Positions 22,268-34,663 of a stretch of DNA of 64,000 bases are shown here, piece after piece (position 1 is the stretch's first letter; every line of letters starts with the position of its first letter). The DNA is from Polytrichum commune (lineage: Eukaryota; Streptophyta; Polytrichopsida; Polytrichales; Polytrichaceae): assembly GCA_950295325.1 (NCBI GenBank), contig OX485805.1, forward strand, positions 2,668,501 through 2,732,500. Direction: 5' to 3'. Made by a program: the position numbers and the translations under genes. The notes beneath the pieces were generated by a model. It was not told where the DNA came from and did not search any database. It worked only from the letters and a program-made list of their open reading frames with translations.

Positions 22268-22973
22268 CTCGGGGGGTGCACCTTTCATTAAAACCTAGAA
22301 TCACGTGCGTTCACTGCATACTCTAGAAACCCCCTATATACAAGTTATTTTTTGTGAAATGAAGTAATACACATACAATTGCAACAATAAACATACAAGT
22401 GACAATATGTATACACAAAAAAACATCCATTCATATATAGTCATTAACATAAGTATACAAATATACTTTTGAACAATAATCAACCCCTATAACAAAATAT
22501 CCTAGCTTTCATCAGCAAAGTCGTTGAAAACTTTTTCATCTCCTGGATGTAACTCATAAACATTTGATTCACCAATATATGTCATTGTAGCCAATGCAAT
22601 TATTGTCTCTAAGTCTACCATCAAATGATCAGTTGATCATATGTCCACTTGTTGTTAGCCCCTTTTTGATACCAACATAAACCAATCTCCACGTTTGATG
22701 GACGGTCCATCAAGTCAATTGGATCCCTATACTCCACCCAATGATTACAAAACTTCCTCCACATCCAATATGAAAACTTATGATATGTAGTATAGTAACA
22801 ATACCATACAAGTACAATTATTGTATACTTTTTAAAGGCCTTCCATATATGTATGTATCTATAAATTATAACATGTATACCATATGTATAAGTAATACGG
22901 CAAGGTCCAAATCAATACCCCTCCTGTGCACTCACGTATACTCGTACATGTTTAGTACAGTGCACCCCCCGAG
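22268..22973. mobile_element. 706-bp non-autonomous DNA transposon, 8-bp TSD
   Basis: Perfect 14-bp terminal inverted repeats CTCGGGGGGTGCAC / GTGCACCCCCCGAG are flanked by an exact 8-bp direct repeat AGTATTAT (22260-22267 and 22974-22981). An 8-bp duplication points to a hAT-like origin. The interior is AT-rich and non-coding, so it depends on a transposase supplied elsewhere. Intact ends and duplication imply a fairly recent insertion. Confidence 0.8.
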
Positions 22974-23121
22974 AGTATTATATCCCCAATTTTGTTGTCA
23001 TTTATGAGTGAAGCAACTCGTTCTGGGGAGTGGAGGACCTATCAGGTGGAAAGGGGTTACTACAAATCTGGGGGTTCTAGTGAACCTTTTTAAACTAATT
23101 TGTTTGTTTCATCATTGCTTG

Positions 23122-23688
23122 CACGGGTAGATCACTCTAAGGCATTTTTGTGCACCATGTGTGGCTGGGGGTTTTTTTGTTTTGGGGCTATTTACATTCA
23201 AGGGTTGAATTAAAGCCTCCCTATAATTACTTAAATTTAAAAAATGGCCCATTTGTTTGCACCCTTTTATTACTTATATTGTTCAAGTCACTGTAATTTA
23301 TTGTACTCTATATTTCTTTTAAGTAATAAAATCTAATCTACTTCCTAACGCAATTGACGAGTGTACGTTGAGGGAAAGCATGGAAACAAAGAAGGGTGCA
23401 AACAATAATACCATCGCAAATAGAGTTATGAAGAAAACACATAGGAGACCATAGCAAACATACTAAACATACCTTCTAGGATCCTTATCTTCAGCCCCTA
23501 TATTAATTTTACAAAAAAATAATGGCCCACGTTTTATGTCCATCTAATTTACTTATAATGGGATTGTCTACATTTAATGGCCCCTTCATTATTTGGAATT
23601 CCTTTATAATTTTTATTTCAAATGATTTTAATCCTCTCTATATTATGCCGCACGTCGTTTTTAAAATGCACCAAGTGATCTACCCGTG
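23122..23688. mobile_element. 567-bp element family B, copy 1
   Basis: Terminal inverted repeats CACGGGTAGATCACT / AGTGATCTACCCGTG (15 bp, perfect). Flanks ATTGCTTG and ATTGCTTA match in 7 of 8 positions, consistent with an aged 8-bp target duplication. It is nearly identical over its full length to 43192-43758, including the same 567-bp length. The interior (GTTTTTTTGTTTTGGGGCTA and so on) is non-coding. hAT-like by duplication length, class otherwise unproved. Confidence 0.8.
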
Positions 23689-23696
23689 ATTGCTTA

Positions 23697-26600
23697 TTAT
23701 GTTTGTGTAGGCTCTAACTTTTTAGATAGTGATGTTGAGTGCGAAAAAAATTATGCCAAATATAATGTGTTGACGTTTATTCGTTCCAATCAAAGTCATT
23801 CCCCTCCCTTAAAGCTTCAAGTTCTCTCATTGTGTCAACCACTCATTGGCCATCATGTAACATATTCTAAATTAGTGTGACAAATATAGCACAACTTCCG
23901 TGTGGATGGGGACCTGATCAACACATGAAAGTACAAGGCTTTAAGTTAAGGTCGGTGACATTATTCGACCATTGTTTACCAATAGATTGATCACTGTGAT
24001 GACTTGGTGCAAATTGCAAAAGGCTCTTGTCCTAGTGCTACATATCGCATGAGCTATGGCACAAGTTGTCTTACTTAATTGACTCATATTAATATATGAT
24101 CATAATAAACAATAAACGCCCGCAATAATAAACATGTTGACAATAAATATTATCATAAAAATTAATGCGGCCCTTGACAATGAGCCTAAATTTGTTCAAT
24201 GTTGTGGGTCGTTGATGAATAACACGGCCCAAACTAAATCATATATGTATGTGTATGTGTGTATGTGTGTATGTGTGTATGTGTGTATGTAACTTGTCAA
24301 ACAATCTTGGCAGCTTGGAGAAAGGGGAGGTCGGGAACTGATGGTCATAGGCTGAATTGGTGAGGGTCGCCACGTGTTGCAAATGAGCACACACAAATGA
24401 CTCCCTTGCAAGATGCAAGGTGTGAAAAAGTGAAAGGAAAGCCTATCACCCTGAAAAGGAGCTCAAAATGATAAGACATGGAGGATCCGTGCTAGATGTT
24501 CACCTCTTGGAGTTGGGCCCCAACCATTATCACCGAAAATGAAAAGGTCGTCAATTGTACTACAAACTAATATTTAGGTCATTTCAAACATTTTGGCCAA
24601 TTCTAGACAAAAACCGGTGCTTGACATCATCTTCCGTATCCGGGTATCCCTTCGATATCGTGCTTCTTCAACATTGTTGTTGTGCCTCGTACGTGGCTTC
24701 TGTTGGTGTTTATCATGCAATCGAGATCCTACATTCGTGTGTCTGCACTATGTCTTTGTTTGTTATCACATGATTCCGAAATTACCTAAACACTAGTTTA
24801 ATATATTATAGATTACTTATCCTTGAACAAATTAACACTGGAATTAACATTAGGAGACCCGATTTCTATATAAACAGACTCCCAGGAGATGGATTAACCA
24901 CAAATCTACGGGGCTCATGTTTTTACTAGACATCCTTTACACCGGTAAATAAGGGTGGGGGCCAAGCTCAAAGAGGTGATGCGTCTCACCCTAGCCGACA
25001 TGGAGGTAAAAGGACAACATATAAAACAGTTCGATTCACACTTGGGATGACAAGACTTCGGGTTCACGGCACTGCCCTGAAACAAAATACTCTGAACGAC
25101 CAAATCGTCACCTCAATCTTAAACGGCATTGGTGGACGTTGAAACAAAACAATTGGGACGTGGATGAGAGGCCAAGACCATTGAGTCAGTGGATGCAAGT
25201 CGAGTACAGTAGTGGCGGGCAGGCAGATGGGAAACTTTTTTTTTTTTTTTCAAATCTGTACAGTCACGTGGATGTGAAAGAGGCGGATGAATAGTACAGT
25301 ACATCGTTTTTCATCCATCCATCTGTACTGCCAAGTTGGGCCTTAAAGGCCGCCTTAAGTGGTGGCTGGGCTGGGCTGGGCAGGCAACTTGGCCACTAGA
25401 CCTTACTACCATTAGTAGCCCACTAGAGTAGTGTGTGAGGAGAAGCCTTATGAGTGCTTCCTTCCTTCCCTTCTTCCTTCCAACTTGCACTCCTTGCATT
25501 TCAACATGCACACTTATGCATAAAATAAGGAGTTGTCTTGCTACTAGCGTACAAGGTATACTCTAAGCTTTTGTAATATCAACTTTTTTTAATGTCACTC
25601 CTTCCTCTTTCTGTATTTTTGTAGTTCTCATAACATCATTCAACCATGTGGGTTGGTTCCATGATCTTGGAATATGTCATTTCTATTATGTAGGGTCCCG
25701 CGTACAAAGTAAGAATGTGTGTTTACTATCATGCATTTAGGTTGTCATTTGAAAAGTTGGGTGGAGACTTTATACTCCTGGCATTATTCATAGGATTCAT
25801 TTTTCATCCCGACATTATTCACTATAACTACTATATGTAGCAACGCTGTCATTGAAAATACCGACATTATTTATAAAAAAAAAACCTCTTGTTGTTCATA
25901 CTGGCACTATTCATTATTCGTACCGGCGTCGGTTTCTTCCTGTTTCCTAAGTTTCTTCCCATGAAGGTAAATGTAGCGGAGGGCCACGTCAAATGCTAAC
26001 TATAGAATGGAACACACCCATGCGATGAAATAATGCTTTTTAGGGAATGGATGTTCTCAATTGAAATCTCCTTCATTGTTATCATGGGTTTTGACATTAG
26101 AATAAAGAAGCAAAGAATTCAAACCACATGCTTGCATGCATCACTTTTTGTCATTTATGGCAATGTTGACTTTGTGTTATTCCATAATGCTATATGCTAC
26201 ATTGATTCTCTTTTTATCACACATCCATGTTGATAGTACAAAACACCTTAAAATCACATTCACTTTGGTTGCTACAAGCGTGAGAGTACAAAGTTTGGAG
26301 TGTACATGACCTCATTGTTGGCACTGCCAACTTGGCAAAAAGACAAGGTAATGAGCAGTCCTAGTAATTCGGTGTGTGGTCTTAAACATACATTTGAGAA
26401 ACGTTTGGGTTGTGTGGGTTAGGTTGAAATCAAAAATCAGACATTAAAAGAAAAAAGGTATTTAAAAGAGATTGGATTGCATGCTTAAAGTCTATTATAA
26501 ATAAAATGAAAGGCTCCACAATGTTGCGCCCAACCATTGATGACATATGATTAAATACTCTCCAAACAATTTTGGTATGTCTGGTTAGAAGTTATGGTTT

Positions 26601-29600
26601 GATTGAGTTTAAGACAGATTGTAATTAAAACAATTAAGCTTAAATTTTGGATATAGGATTTTGCAAAAATTAACACCCCTCACCATTAAAATCTCAATAT
26701 ATTATATCCTCTGAAAAGTGTATCCAAAGGATGATGGATACATGTGATATATAAGATCAATCAATAATATACCATTCACAATGTGTAGAATATAGGATTC
26801 AAAAGTTTATTTCAATATATCAATGAGTTGAAGTACATTTGCACCATGACTTGCCATTATTGAACATAAGTTATGTGAAGTCTATAAAGCCCAAAACTTA
26901 CTTATACTCAATTAACTGGGTCATGTCAACATTCCCAAACATTGGCTTCCTGGAATCTTCTTCTGTATTTTTTTTTTTTTTTTTTGCAAAAGCATTGGAA
27001 CCATTACTTCCATAACAAAACATAATATGAACATGTGAAATCTCCAACTATCACTGTACTTATAAGGCTCGAACATTAGCTTCACTAAATCCCATTCTAA
27101 TCTAACTTTGAAATGCACCTATGGAAAACATTCCAATGTTTAGTTCACCCCAAAAAAAAACTATCTCCGACTTTAGGTCATCAATAGAATAAAGATATAG
27201 TCAATATAATTTTGCATTAATGTGAATGGGAGCATGCTCTTCCTTACCTTGATCATGTTTTAAAGCTTCAAGGTAGGGTTCCTTCCATCTTTTCGGAGGG
27301 TGTGCTCCTTCAAAATTTGTTAATTATTCTAGGTTCAATAGTATGTATAATTGTCCCCCCCCCCCGGGAACCTATATGATCATTTAATAAAATAAAAAAG
27401 AATCTTCACTTTGATAATTCATATAAGGCAAATGGCTAAGTGCATAATTTGGATTTACTATCAACCTGCATGTTTCATATCCTCCAAGAAGCAGGGTGTG
27501 GGTAAGCGGGTTTTAAATGGACATTTTTCACCTTGTACCTTGCTATTGTTACATGATATGAAACTTGCAAGTTGTGCAAGATAATTAGCAAATCCAATTT
27601 GTGCCCATGGCCACTTTCCTCATTATTTTTGGAGCTCATATGAGTATTTTATAATCTATCAAAGTAAAGATTTTTTTTCAATCGAATTGCCATATATATC
27701 CCTTAAGTACATTCACTATTGTGTCTAGAATGGTTAACAAAATTTGAACACATGATCCTTTTTTAAAACACTTAAATTTTGGTGTCCGATCTTGGATCCA
27801 CATTTAACCATTCACCACTCAAATACATGTGTACTCTTAAGATAAGTAGCCAAATGAAGCGTGCTTACCTTATCAACATTGGATTGGTTCAAATATTGTC
27901 CCCACCGATCAACAATTTCGAATCACAATGACTGAAGTTTTTAGTTTTAGAATTGGATTTGAGATGTAATTTTTTTTTTCTCCTTAAGGGAGTGTATGAA
28001 CACTCTCACTTTCAACCTTGTGTTAATTGTTAAACCTAGACTTGTCAATACATTATGAGCATATAGTCCAAACTGATCTTAACGCATGTCTTTTTGGTGT
28101 CCGTTGTCAACCACAAGCCATACCAATACTACTTGAGTACCCAACTAAGAAGAGTGTTCACATAGGTCCATATACTTCAACATTATTCAACAAAAAGCCC
28201 ATCCTAGTGTTTAAATGAGATAAATAAGTCCATCTTCTCACTTTCAATAACCCTAGTTTCCTTGGGAGATTTGTGAATCCTCACTCAAGTGTTGTGAAGT
28301 TGAAATATTTTGAAAGTAATATGCTATTGTAAACTGTAAACACATATTATCGTTTCATGAATACGACTGAAGATTCAGGTTTAGTTGCATGACATAAGTA
28401 CCCTTGGACGTAAAATCGTATGTGGTATATTGATCATCGTTCATGTCATATATGACTATATGTTGATTCTCTCTTTGAGACATGATAATGTACTAAATAA
28501 ATTAGAAAAAAAAACCCTCAATTAAAAATATATTGTGACTTCGAGATTTCATAAGGACTTGTAAAAATGAATTATGAAGGTCGTACATTGAGCCCTTAAA
28601 CTTTTAAGAAAGCAAAACACTAAATTTGGACTCTTTCCTTGACGCGTAGTATCATAGTGGTCACATTGCGGTCCAATACACTATCTTGTCATCTTTTGAG
28701 GTATGTAGGCATGTTTTGGTCACTTTCCTTAAACTTGAAAGGTCCAAGAGAGCCATTATGGGCTTCAAAGTGTCAAAGGTAACCCTACCTAAAACTATGC
28801 CACTTACCATATGCATAATCCAGTCTAAGTAGACATATATGTACAATGAATCATGGGGAGATTTGAGATCGTATGAATGGCCTAGACTGAACTACATACT
28901 ATGTTATAATCATAGACCATGTTATATATTGTGTTTCCATCACCATTGTTAAGATGTTTTTGACTTTTTTGTGCTAAGTATATATTGGCTCAAATACATA
29001 GACCAAATATTATTAATACAATATTTGTTGGGGTAGAGTTGGGGTTTGAACAAATTGTCACAAATCCCGTATACACACATCTCCAATTCCTTAAGGGTTG
29101 ACTATGCAAATATATTTGAGTTATGTATGGCAAAGCTTGTACTCAAGAAAGAACACAAAATGGCAAGTGGTACAGTGAGATTGGAGAATGTTCAACATAT
29201 AGATATCACGTGATGTTCAATAATCATCTTTCAAAGTGTCGTAACCATTTCCTAAACAAACACAAAGATCTCTATAAAATTTTAGAAGTTCATAAGGAAT
29301 GCAAATTGCAACAGTCTTGTTCAAAATCGGCATGTGTGCAAGCTGAAACAAAATATCATCTTTGTTATATTCAACGACAACTTTTTAATTTCATCAACAA
29401 TTCTATACAAACGTCCGTATTCTTCAATGCATTTTAATATACATCATACGTCAACATAAGATGAACATATCAACGAAATATCCATGCAAACTAATGTTAT
29501 CTCTGTTTCGTGGAACTATTTCTTGAGTTTCTCCTTCCAAAAATTTGTACACGAAGCTCATGACTTTATGCAAAAAGTCCAACCATACACATATGTTCTT

Positions 29601-29957
29601 TGACTTTGTGTGAGCAATCTTGCTTTTATGGATGTTTCTTAAACCAAGCTTGTGGATCTCACTTTACATCGGATCTTCACAATACACAAAACCTTAGGGA
29701 CACAATAAGGGGTTAAATATCACGAGGGTCTTTCAAATAAGAAGGTCAACCAACGGAGACCATTGGCCTGTACCCAATGGGCAGCACTAAGCATTAATGT
29801 AACATTCTTCATTAGTGCAATATTAGTGCACACGAAGTGCAAATTAACACCACCCGCAATACTGTTTAAACTTTCCATCTTACAAAGTCTTTGCTTGGTG
29901 GTGCTAATTAGTATGAGTATGCTAATTAGCGCATGGTCAGAGTGATGTTCCAATCTA
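23697..29957. other. Long intergenic stretch, no gene recognised
   Basis: About 6.3 kb with no supportable exon. It contains a GTAT/GTGT microsatellite (about 24242-24290), a T(14) run near 25.24 kb, another T run near 26.97 kb and a C(8) run near 27.36 kb. The open frames here are short, differ in register and have no domain. The frame at 29123-29437 (104 codons) is the longest and also looks like chance in AT-rich DNA. Confidence 0.5.
24242..24290. repeat. GTAT/GTGT microsatellite
   Basis: Roughly eight-base period (GTATGTGT) repeated about five to six times. A simple repeat that may be polymorphic. Confidence 0.9.
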
Positions 29958-30145
29958 AGTCTGGGAAGAACCGGTTGAAGTTCAAGACTTAAGGAAATTT
30001 GCCGAACATTTTAGAGGAATCTATAGAAGGGAACATACCTCACATGAATGAAGCAAAACCGGAAGATGTCAACATGTAATCGGTTGCATTTAGGATCACT
30101 AGGATCTTGACCGACTATATATGCCCAAAAACTTCCCGGGAATTG
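29958..30145 (+). repeat. Dispersed repeat C, copy 3
   Basis: Same word order as 20272-20470, from AACCGGTTGAAGTTCAAGAC through GAGGAATCTATAGAAG to AACTTCCCGGG. The similarity is good but interrupted by small indels. Confidence 0.6.
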
Positions 30146-30684
30146 TTCAAGGTGATCATTTCACATACTCTTGAAATGTCAATACGTGGTGGTGTTGAAA
30201 TTTTGAAAGGAGATGAAGGTACATCAATGATCAAAATGTCAATTGTATTGGTGTGTGTTGTACGTAAATTGAGCATTTTTTCCTTTGAAGCAAGGTATTG
30301 GGGGCCTTGTGCCATTGACCACATCGTATGTGAGCCAGGACCAATTACTATTGGCCAACAACTCGTGGTGTCTACATGCACTTCAAGTGTTACAAAGTTG
30401 GACATGCATCCACCTATCCTATAAGGTAGAGGGTGCTAAAAACCAACACCCCACCCAAAAGCAACACCTATAAACATCACCCAATCACCAACACCCTACT
30501 ACCTTGAATTGTTTTCCCCGATGGAAAAGGAATGCATGGGCCCACGGAGTGACGGATTCAGGTGCCACCGACCTTCATTACATCCATGTAGAGTAGGTAA
30601 CGGGCTCCACTCCGTCTCAGGTCAATTCCATGTGCATTTAAGGTGGCTTATCAATGCCTATACCAGCCTTTCTATTCACCCGTG
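30146..30684. other. Intergenic, nothing certain
   Basis: Overlapping frames on both strands cover 30107-30424. Neither shows a domain, so no gene is called. Confidence 0.45.
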
Positions 30685-30692
30685 CTTGTGTT

Positions 30693-30730
<38 letters not shown>

Positions 30731-30741
30731 GGGGGGGGGGG
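30685..30741. repeat. GT microsatellite followed by a G(14) run
   Basis: A GT dinucleotide repeat of about 20 units (first interrupted by GTTT) runs directly into a G homopolymer ending at 30741. Such purine-pyrimidine alternation next to a G run is likely length-polymorphic and error-prone in assembly. Confidence 0.9.
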
Positions 30742-30744
30742 TAC

Positions 30745-31045
30745 AAGCCACAAAGCCAAAGAGGCAGACCCATGAAGCCAAGGGTTTCAATTATGGGACG
30801 CAAGGGGACGGTTATGGAGGTGGCTATGTTGGGCTTTCATCTAATTTGGGTTTAGTACCCAACTATGTTGGTTCTAGGCAATCTTGTGTTAGTGCTAAGC
30901 CACAAAGCCAAAGAGGCAGACCCATAAAGCCAAGGGGTCCAATTCTGGGACGCAAGGGGATGGTTAAGGAGGTGGCTATGTTGGGCTTTCATCTAAATTG
31001 GGTTTAGTACCCAACTATGTTGATTCTAGGCATTCTTGTGTTAGT
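30745..31045 (+). repeat. 152-bp tandem duplication
   Basis: Two head-to-tail copies of a 152-bp unit start at 30745 and 30897 (AAGCCACAAAGCCAAAGAGG) and end with TTCTTGTGTTAGTG-like sequence. In one frame the first copy reads like a Gly-rich repeat (GTQGDGYGGGYVGLSSN), but 152 is not a multiple of three and the second copy has a stop, so no protein is called. Confidence 0.75.
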
Positions 31046-31994
31046 GGTAAGCCAACGAAGGTCCTGATCATATGCAAGGCCATCATAAACAGGCCCAAGG
31101 ATCGGTTCAAGGAAGCTACAGTATTGGTTTTGACTTTGAATATTCATCATATATTCAATTGAGGCTAACTTCTTTTTCTTGATCAGCCCAAAGGCTGATT
31201 TGAATATATGTTTTATACATCAACCAAATAGCCATATGTGTGTGCAATAGCTTATGGCCAAGTGTTGGTTTAAGAACCCTCTACCTTTATGTTTAGAAAG
31301 ATCTTATTGGGGACTTGTTTTGTTTTTTACCTTCCATGCACACCCGAACCCAAGCTGTGATGTTGGGGATGGCAACCTGGATACTGCATTTTGTACCTTC
31401 CATCCTGGCTCATCATCATGAAGTTGTTTTAGGGAGAGGGAATTATCGCATACAAGCATACCTCTCATTCTGAGTTTTGATGTCAGATGGATGAGTACAC
31501 TCGTATACAATGATTCCCTCTGTCCCTGTTCAAGGAAGATCCATACATCATCAAACGCATACCCGCAGTTCTACAATCCACAAGAACCTGAGTCGCACAA
31601 TTGATGTGACTACTCTGCTCAAAAACCATTTCAGGAATCGTGTAACTTGTTCCTTAAATTTTCTCTAAAAAGAAAATGCAAGTTTCAAATGCGTATTCTC
31701 TTGCTGTTAAGAAGGTCCAAGCGGCATCCTCGTTATTTGTCTGATTTTGCCACCAGCGAACCCATCTAAAAAGATCTCTTATTAAACAGACCAACACATG
31801 TATGAATATTACTATCGAGAGGTTGATTGTAAATCAAATGACTTTATCCACCTGTATCGGGATTAGGTGAACTGCCACATGCTTTTAAAAAGCACACCAG
31901 CAGTTCGGACAGCCGAAAGTTTCAAATGCTTCCATTGCTAAACGAGCTGTAAAGCTGTAGAATAACTCATTGCAATTGTTTGTCTCATGAAGAA
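31046..31994. other. Intergenic, nothing recognised
   Basis: No gene, RNA or repeat recognised. Confidence 0.5.
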
Positions 31995-32256
31995 TATGTG
32001 GGGTTTCCGAAGTGGGACATCAGATTATGGGTGGTGATCTTTCAAGAATGGTCAGCATGGCCTTTGGGCCAATATGCCGAACGAGACCTTTCATGTTATC
32101 GTCATTGTCCCCACCTGGACTTCACTTAAAACAAAAGAATGCATGGGGTTTTCGAAGTAAGACATCAGATTATGGGTGGTGATCATTTCAGAATGGTCAG
32201 CATGGCCTTTGGGCCAATATGCCGAACGAGACCTTACATGTTATCGTCATTGTCTA
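31995..32256. repeat. 145-bp tandem duplication
   Basis: Two copies of a unit that contains CATCAGATTATGGGTGGTGA, GGTCAGCATGGCCTTTGGG and CATGTTATCGTCATTGTC. Corresponding points are 32021 and 32166. They differ by a few substitutions and indels. The first of three successive tandem duplications in this 2-kb stretch. Confidence 0.8.
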
Positions 32257-32754
32257 GACTTCTCGCCGTATTCAACCATGCTGCAAGAAAGTGTGACTGG
32301 GGAGGACGTCAGATTTAAGAAATCTCAACATAATTGTTCAGGCGAACGAGACCTTAAATTTTACTCATCCTCGTCCTCCCGCACACATACCGTTTGATTC
32401 AAGATCGAAAGGGAAACCAAAACCTGTAAAGCTTTGCCACCACACTTTAGAAGAAAAGCCTCGATCAGAAAACCCAGCCCCGTCTCGAACAATTGTCATC
32501 AGCCAGTTTCCCAACCCACACAGGACACTGTACCTAAAGAACTGTTACAAAAGCATAGATCCACTCAGAACTTGGTTGTTATTCATTGATGATGTTTGTC
32601 ATCTCCATAGTCTAACATGTATAATTCGTTTAAATCATCACTGCGGATTCTTCTTAATACATGAATCCACAAGTACATCAAAAGAGCGCTTTCTTCAGTT
32701 CAGGTCTCCAAATAGCTTTCCTCATTGCATGAAGCAGATAAGTAGAACGAAAGT

Positions 32755-33198
32755 ATTTGTTTGATCATCATCAGAAAGGCACCTCAAAACCTGTAGGGTG
32801 TTTTTTCATCTAGATATCGTCAGAGAACGTTCACTCTCATCCACAGCATATGCCGTGTAAGAAGGTGTCCTAAGATTTTATGTTTGTATCTCATCATCCG
32901 ATATGCTTCCCTGCTCGACAAATCAATGGATTCAGAAAGAACGCACCATGTTTCACATCATGAACTCAGTCCAAGTATTTCTTTGATCATCATCAGAACG
33001 CCAGCTCAAAAACTACAGGGTGTTTTTCCATCCAGGTATCGTCAGAGAACGTTCACTCTCATCCACAGCATATGCCGTGTAAGAAGGTGTCCTAAGATTT
33101 TGAGTTTGTATCTCATCGTCCGATATGTTACCCTGCTCAACAAAATCAATGGATTCAGAAAGAACGCAGCATGTCTCACATCATGAAGTCAGTCCAAG
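32755..33198. repeat. 222-bp tandem duplication
   Basis: Two copies starting near 32763 and 32985 (GATCATCATCAGAA). They share a long near-identical core, including CATCCACAGCATATGCCGTG and GGATTCAGAAAGAACGCA. Each copy carries an open stretch in some frame, but no family was recognised. Confidence 0.85.
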
Positions 33199-33639
33199 TG
33201 TTGGAAATATGTCGGTTTCATCACCATCCGACAAGGACAGTCTACTATAGCGCAACAAGCATGTAAACAGTCAACCCATCTGCATTTCGTCAGCAAGCGC
33301 CCCTCCCATAAGTAACTGAGTAGCAACAAATCTAGTACCATTTAACAGGAAAACCCTGGCTTATAAAATTCATCTCCTCTAGTTCCAGCAATCGTATTTA
33401 ACGCAAAACACATCTGCATATCTCTTTCCAAAAGAATAGAATAGCCCAGGCTCTGGGCTAGGCTGCAATCTGCATCTGCAGGAAATGGGTTTGAGGACTC
33501 GGTTAAACCTTTCCTCAGAAGAAAGGACACTGTATGAGCACACACAGCTTTCGCTGCCCTCAGATGTCCAGACATAATATCACCCAGACATAATGTCAGC
33601 CTATCAACATCCGAAACGATCCTTTATGAATGTTCGTGC

Positions 33640-34117
33640 AAAAATTTCAACAACCCATCGTACCAAGGCCGAGTTGAAATAACCAGCTCTGGCATAGCGA
33701 GGGCCGCATAAGCCTGAAGCGTTTCCTAGGCGCTTCAGACTCTGCACTATGGCTTCAGGGAACGGATCCACCGGCACATAACACCCGACGATCAGTTTAT
33801 GAAGCAAAGTTGAAACCCCAACAACGGGAGAAAAATCCTACACATGCGTCCTTACATAAAAAAGCACTCAAACATTCAGTGAGTGCGAGAGCAGAGGAAG
33901 CGATAAATAAAATGAAAATCACGTCTACTGTGGTCAAAAATGTCAACAGCCCATCGTACCAAGGCTGAGTCGATTCCACCTGCTCTGGCATAGCGAGGGC
34001 CGCATAAGGCTGAAGCGTTTCCTAGGCGCTTCAGACTCTGCGCTATAGCTTCAGGGAACGGATCCATCTGTACTGTACACGCGACGATCAGTTTATGAAG
34101 CAGACTTCAAACCCTGA
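33640..34117 (-). repeat. 296-bp tandem duplication with possible coding content
   Basis: Two copies (corresponding points 33654 and 33950) share CCCATCGTACCAAGGC, CTCTGGCATAGCGAGGGCCG and GACGATCAGTTTATGAAGCA. On the minus strand both keep the same peptide, DPFPEAI(V/A)QSLKRLGNAS then LCGPRYARAG and SALVRW, suggesting a duplicated exon or short coding unit. Confidence 0.75.
33876..34067 (-). CDS. Possible small protein in the duplicated 296-bp module
   Basis: A 63-codon minus-strand frame (MDPFPEAIAQSLKRLGNAS .. LVRWAVDIF) begins shortly downstream of a leader-like sequence and a telo-box at 34331. A second, overlapping frame (MPEQVESTQPWYDGLL then a hydrophobic TVDVIFILFIASSALAL) could encode a membrane peptide. 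I recognise neither. The upstream duplicate (33604-33807) conserves the first peptide, which mildly favours that frame. It may equally be an exon of a longer or non-coding transcript. Confidence 0.25.
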   Translation of the reverse strand: MDPFPEAIAQSLKRLGNASALCGPRYARAGGIDSALVRWAVDIFDHSRRDFHFIYRFLCSRTH

Positions 34118-34330
34118 CAAAGAGGAAACGAACCGAAACATGCATCCTTGCACACAAAAAGAGGCGCTAAGCTCGAGCGAACAGGAGGGGATGAGAACAG
34201 AGGGTGAGAGATGACTGGACAGAAGGAACGCGAGACATTATATCTCTGTGTGAGTCTTATCTACTTGCCGTTGCGAAGTGAATGAAACGGGGTTTCTCAA
34301 CGAATTCCGAAAGGTCTACGATCGAGACCG

Positions 34331-34348
34331 TTTTAGGGTTAGGGTTTA
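34331..34348 (-). promoter_or_regulatory. Telo-box (AAACCCTAA type), minus orientation
   Basis: TTTTAGGGTTAGGGTTTA, that is AAACCCTAACCCTAAAA on the minus strand. Such boxes are common near the transcription start of plant genes for translation and ribosome biogenesis. It lies just upstream of the minus-strand duplicated modules, so it could mark their promoter. Confidence 0.4.
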
Positions 34349-34612
34349 TCCGTTGATAACTAGGTCTTCATTCCTCCAATGTCACAAACACTACATGAAA
34401 TAAAGGCTTAGTACGCGATGCTCCACCCAACCATTGATGATGACATATGATTTACGGAGCGGTAAACAAGAACATTTATTTATAATTTATGATTTATATT
34501 GTCAAATATGTATTAAATTTTAATTTGGATAGTGAGATCGTTAATAAGTTGTTTATCGAGGAGGAGCCTCCTGCCGAAATGCTGGCTTCTCATCGGCCAC
34601 GTCACCAATTCG

Positions 34613-34628
34613 TTTTAGGGTTAGGGTT
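34613..34628 (+). promoter_or_regulatory. Second telo-box, 280 bp away
   Basis: TTTTAGGGTTAGGGTT about 35-50 bp before the ATG of the frame at 34664. With the box at 34331 it frames a 280-bp interval that could serve as a bidirectional promoter. Interstitial telomere-like DNA is the alternative reading. Confidence 0.35.
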
Positions 34629-34663
34629 CCGGAACGTCTCCTCTTTTAAACTTCCCCGGAGCG

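Noticed and set aside
24242-24290. Possible CRISPR-like short regular repeat
   Set aside because: A simple GTAT/GTGT microsatellite with no spacers, and the genome is clearly plant.
30643-31007. Gly/Lys-rich frame of 117 codons
   Set aside because: Starts in a GT microsatellite and G run and spans a 152-bp duplication, which is not a multiple of three.
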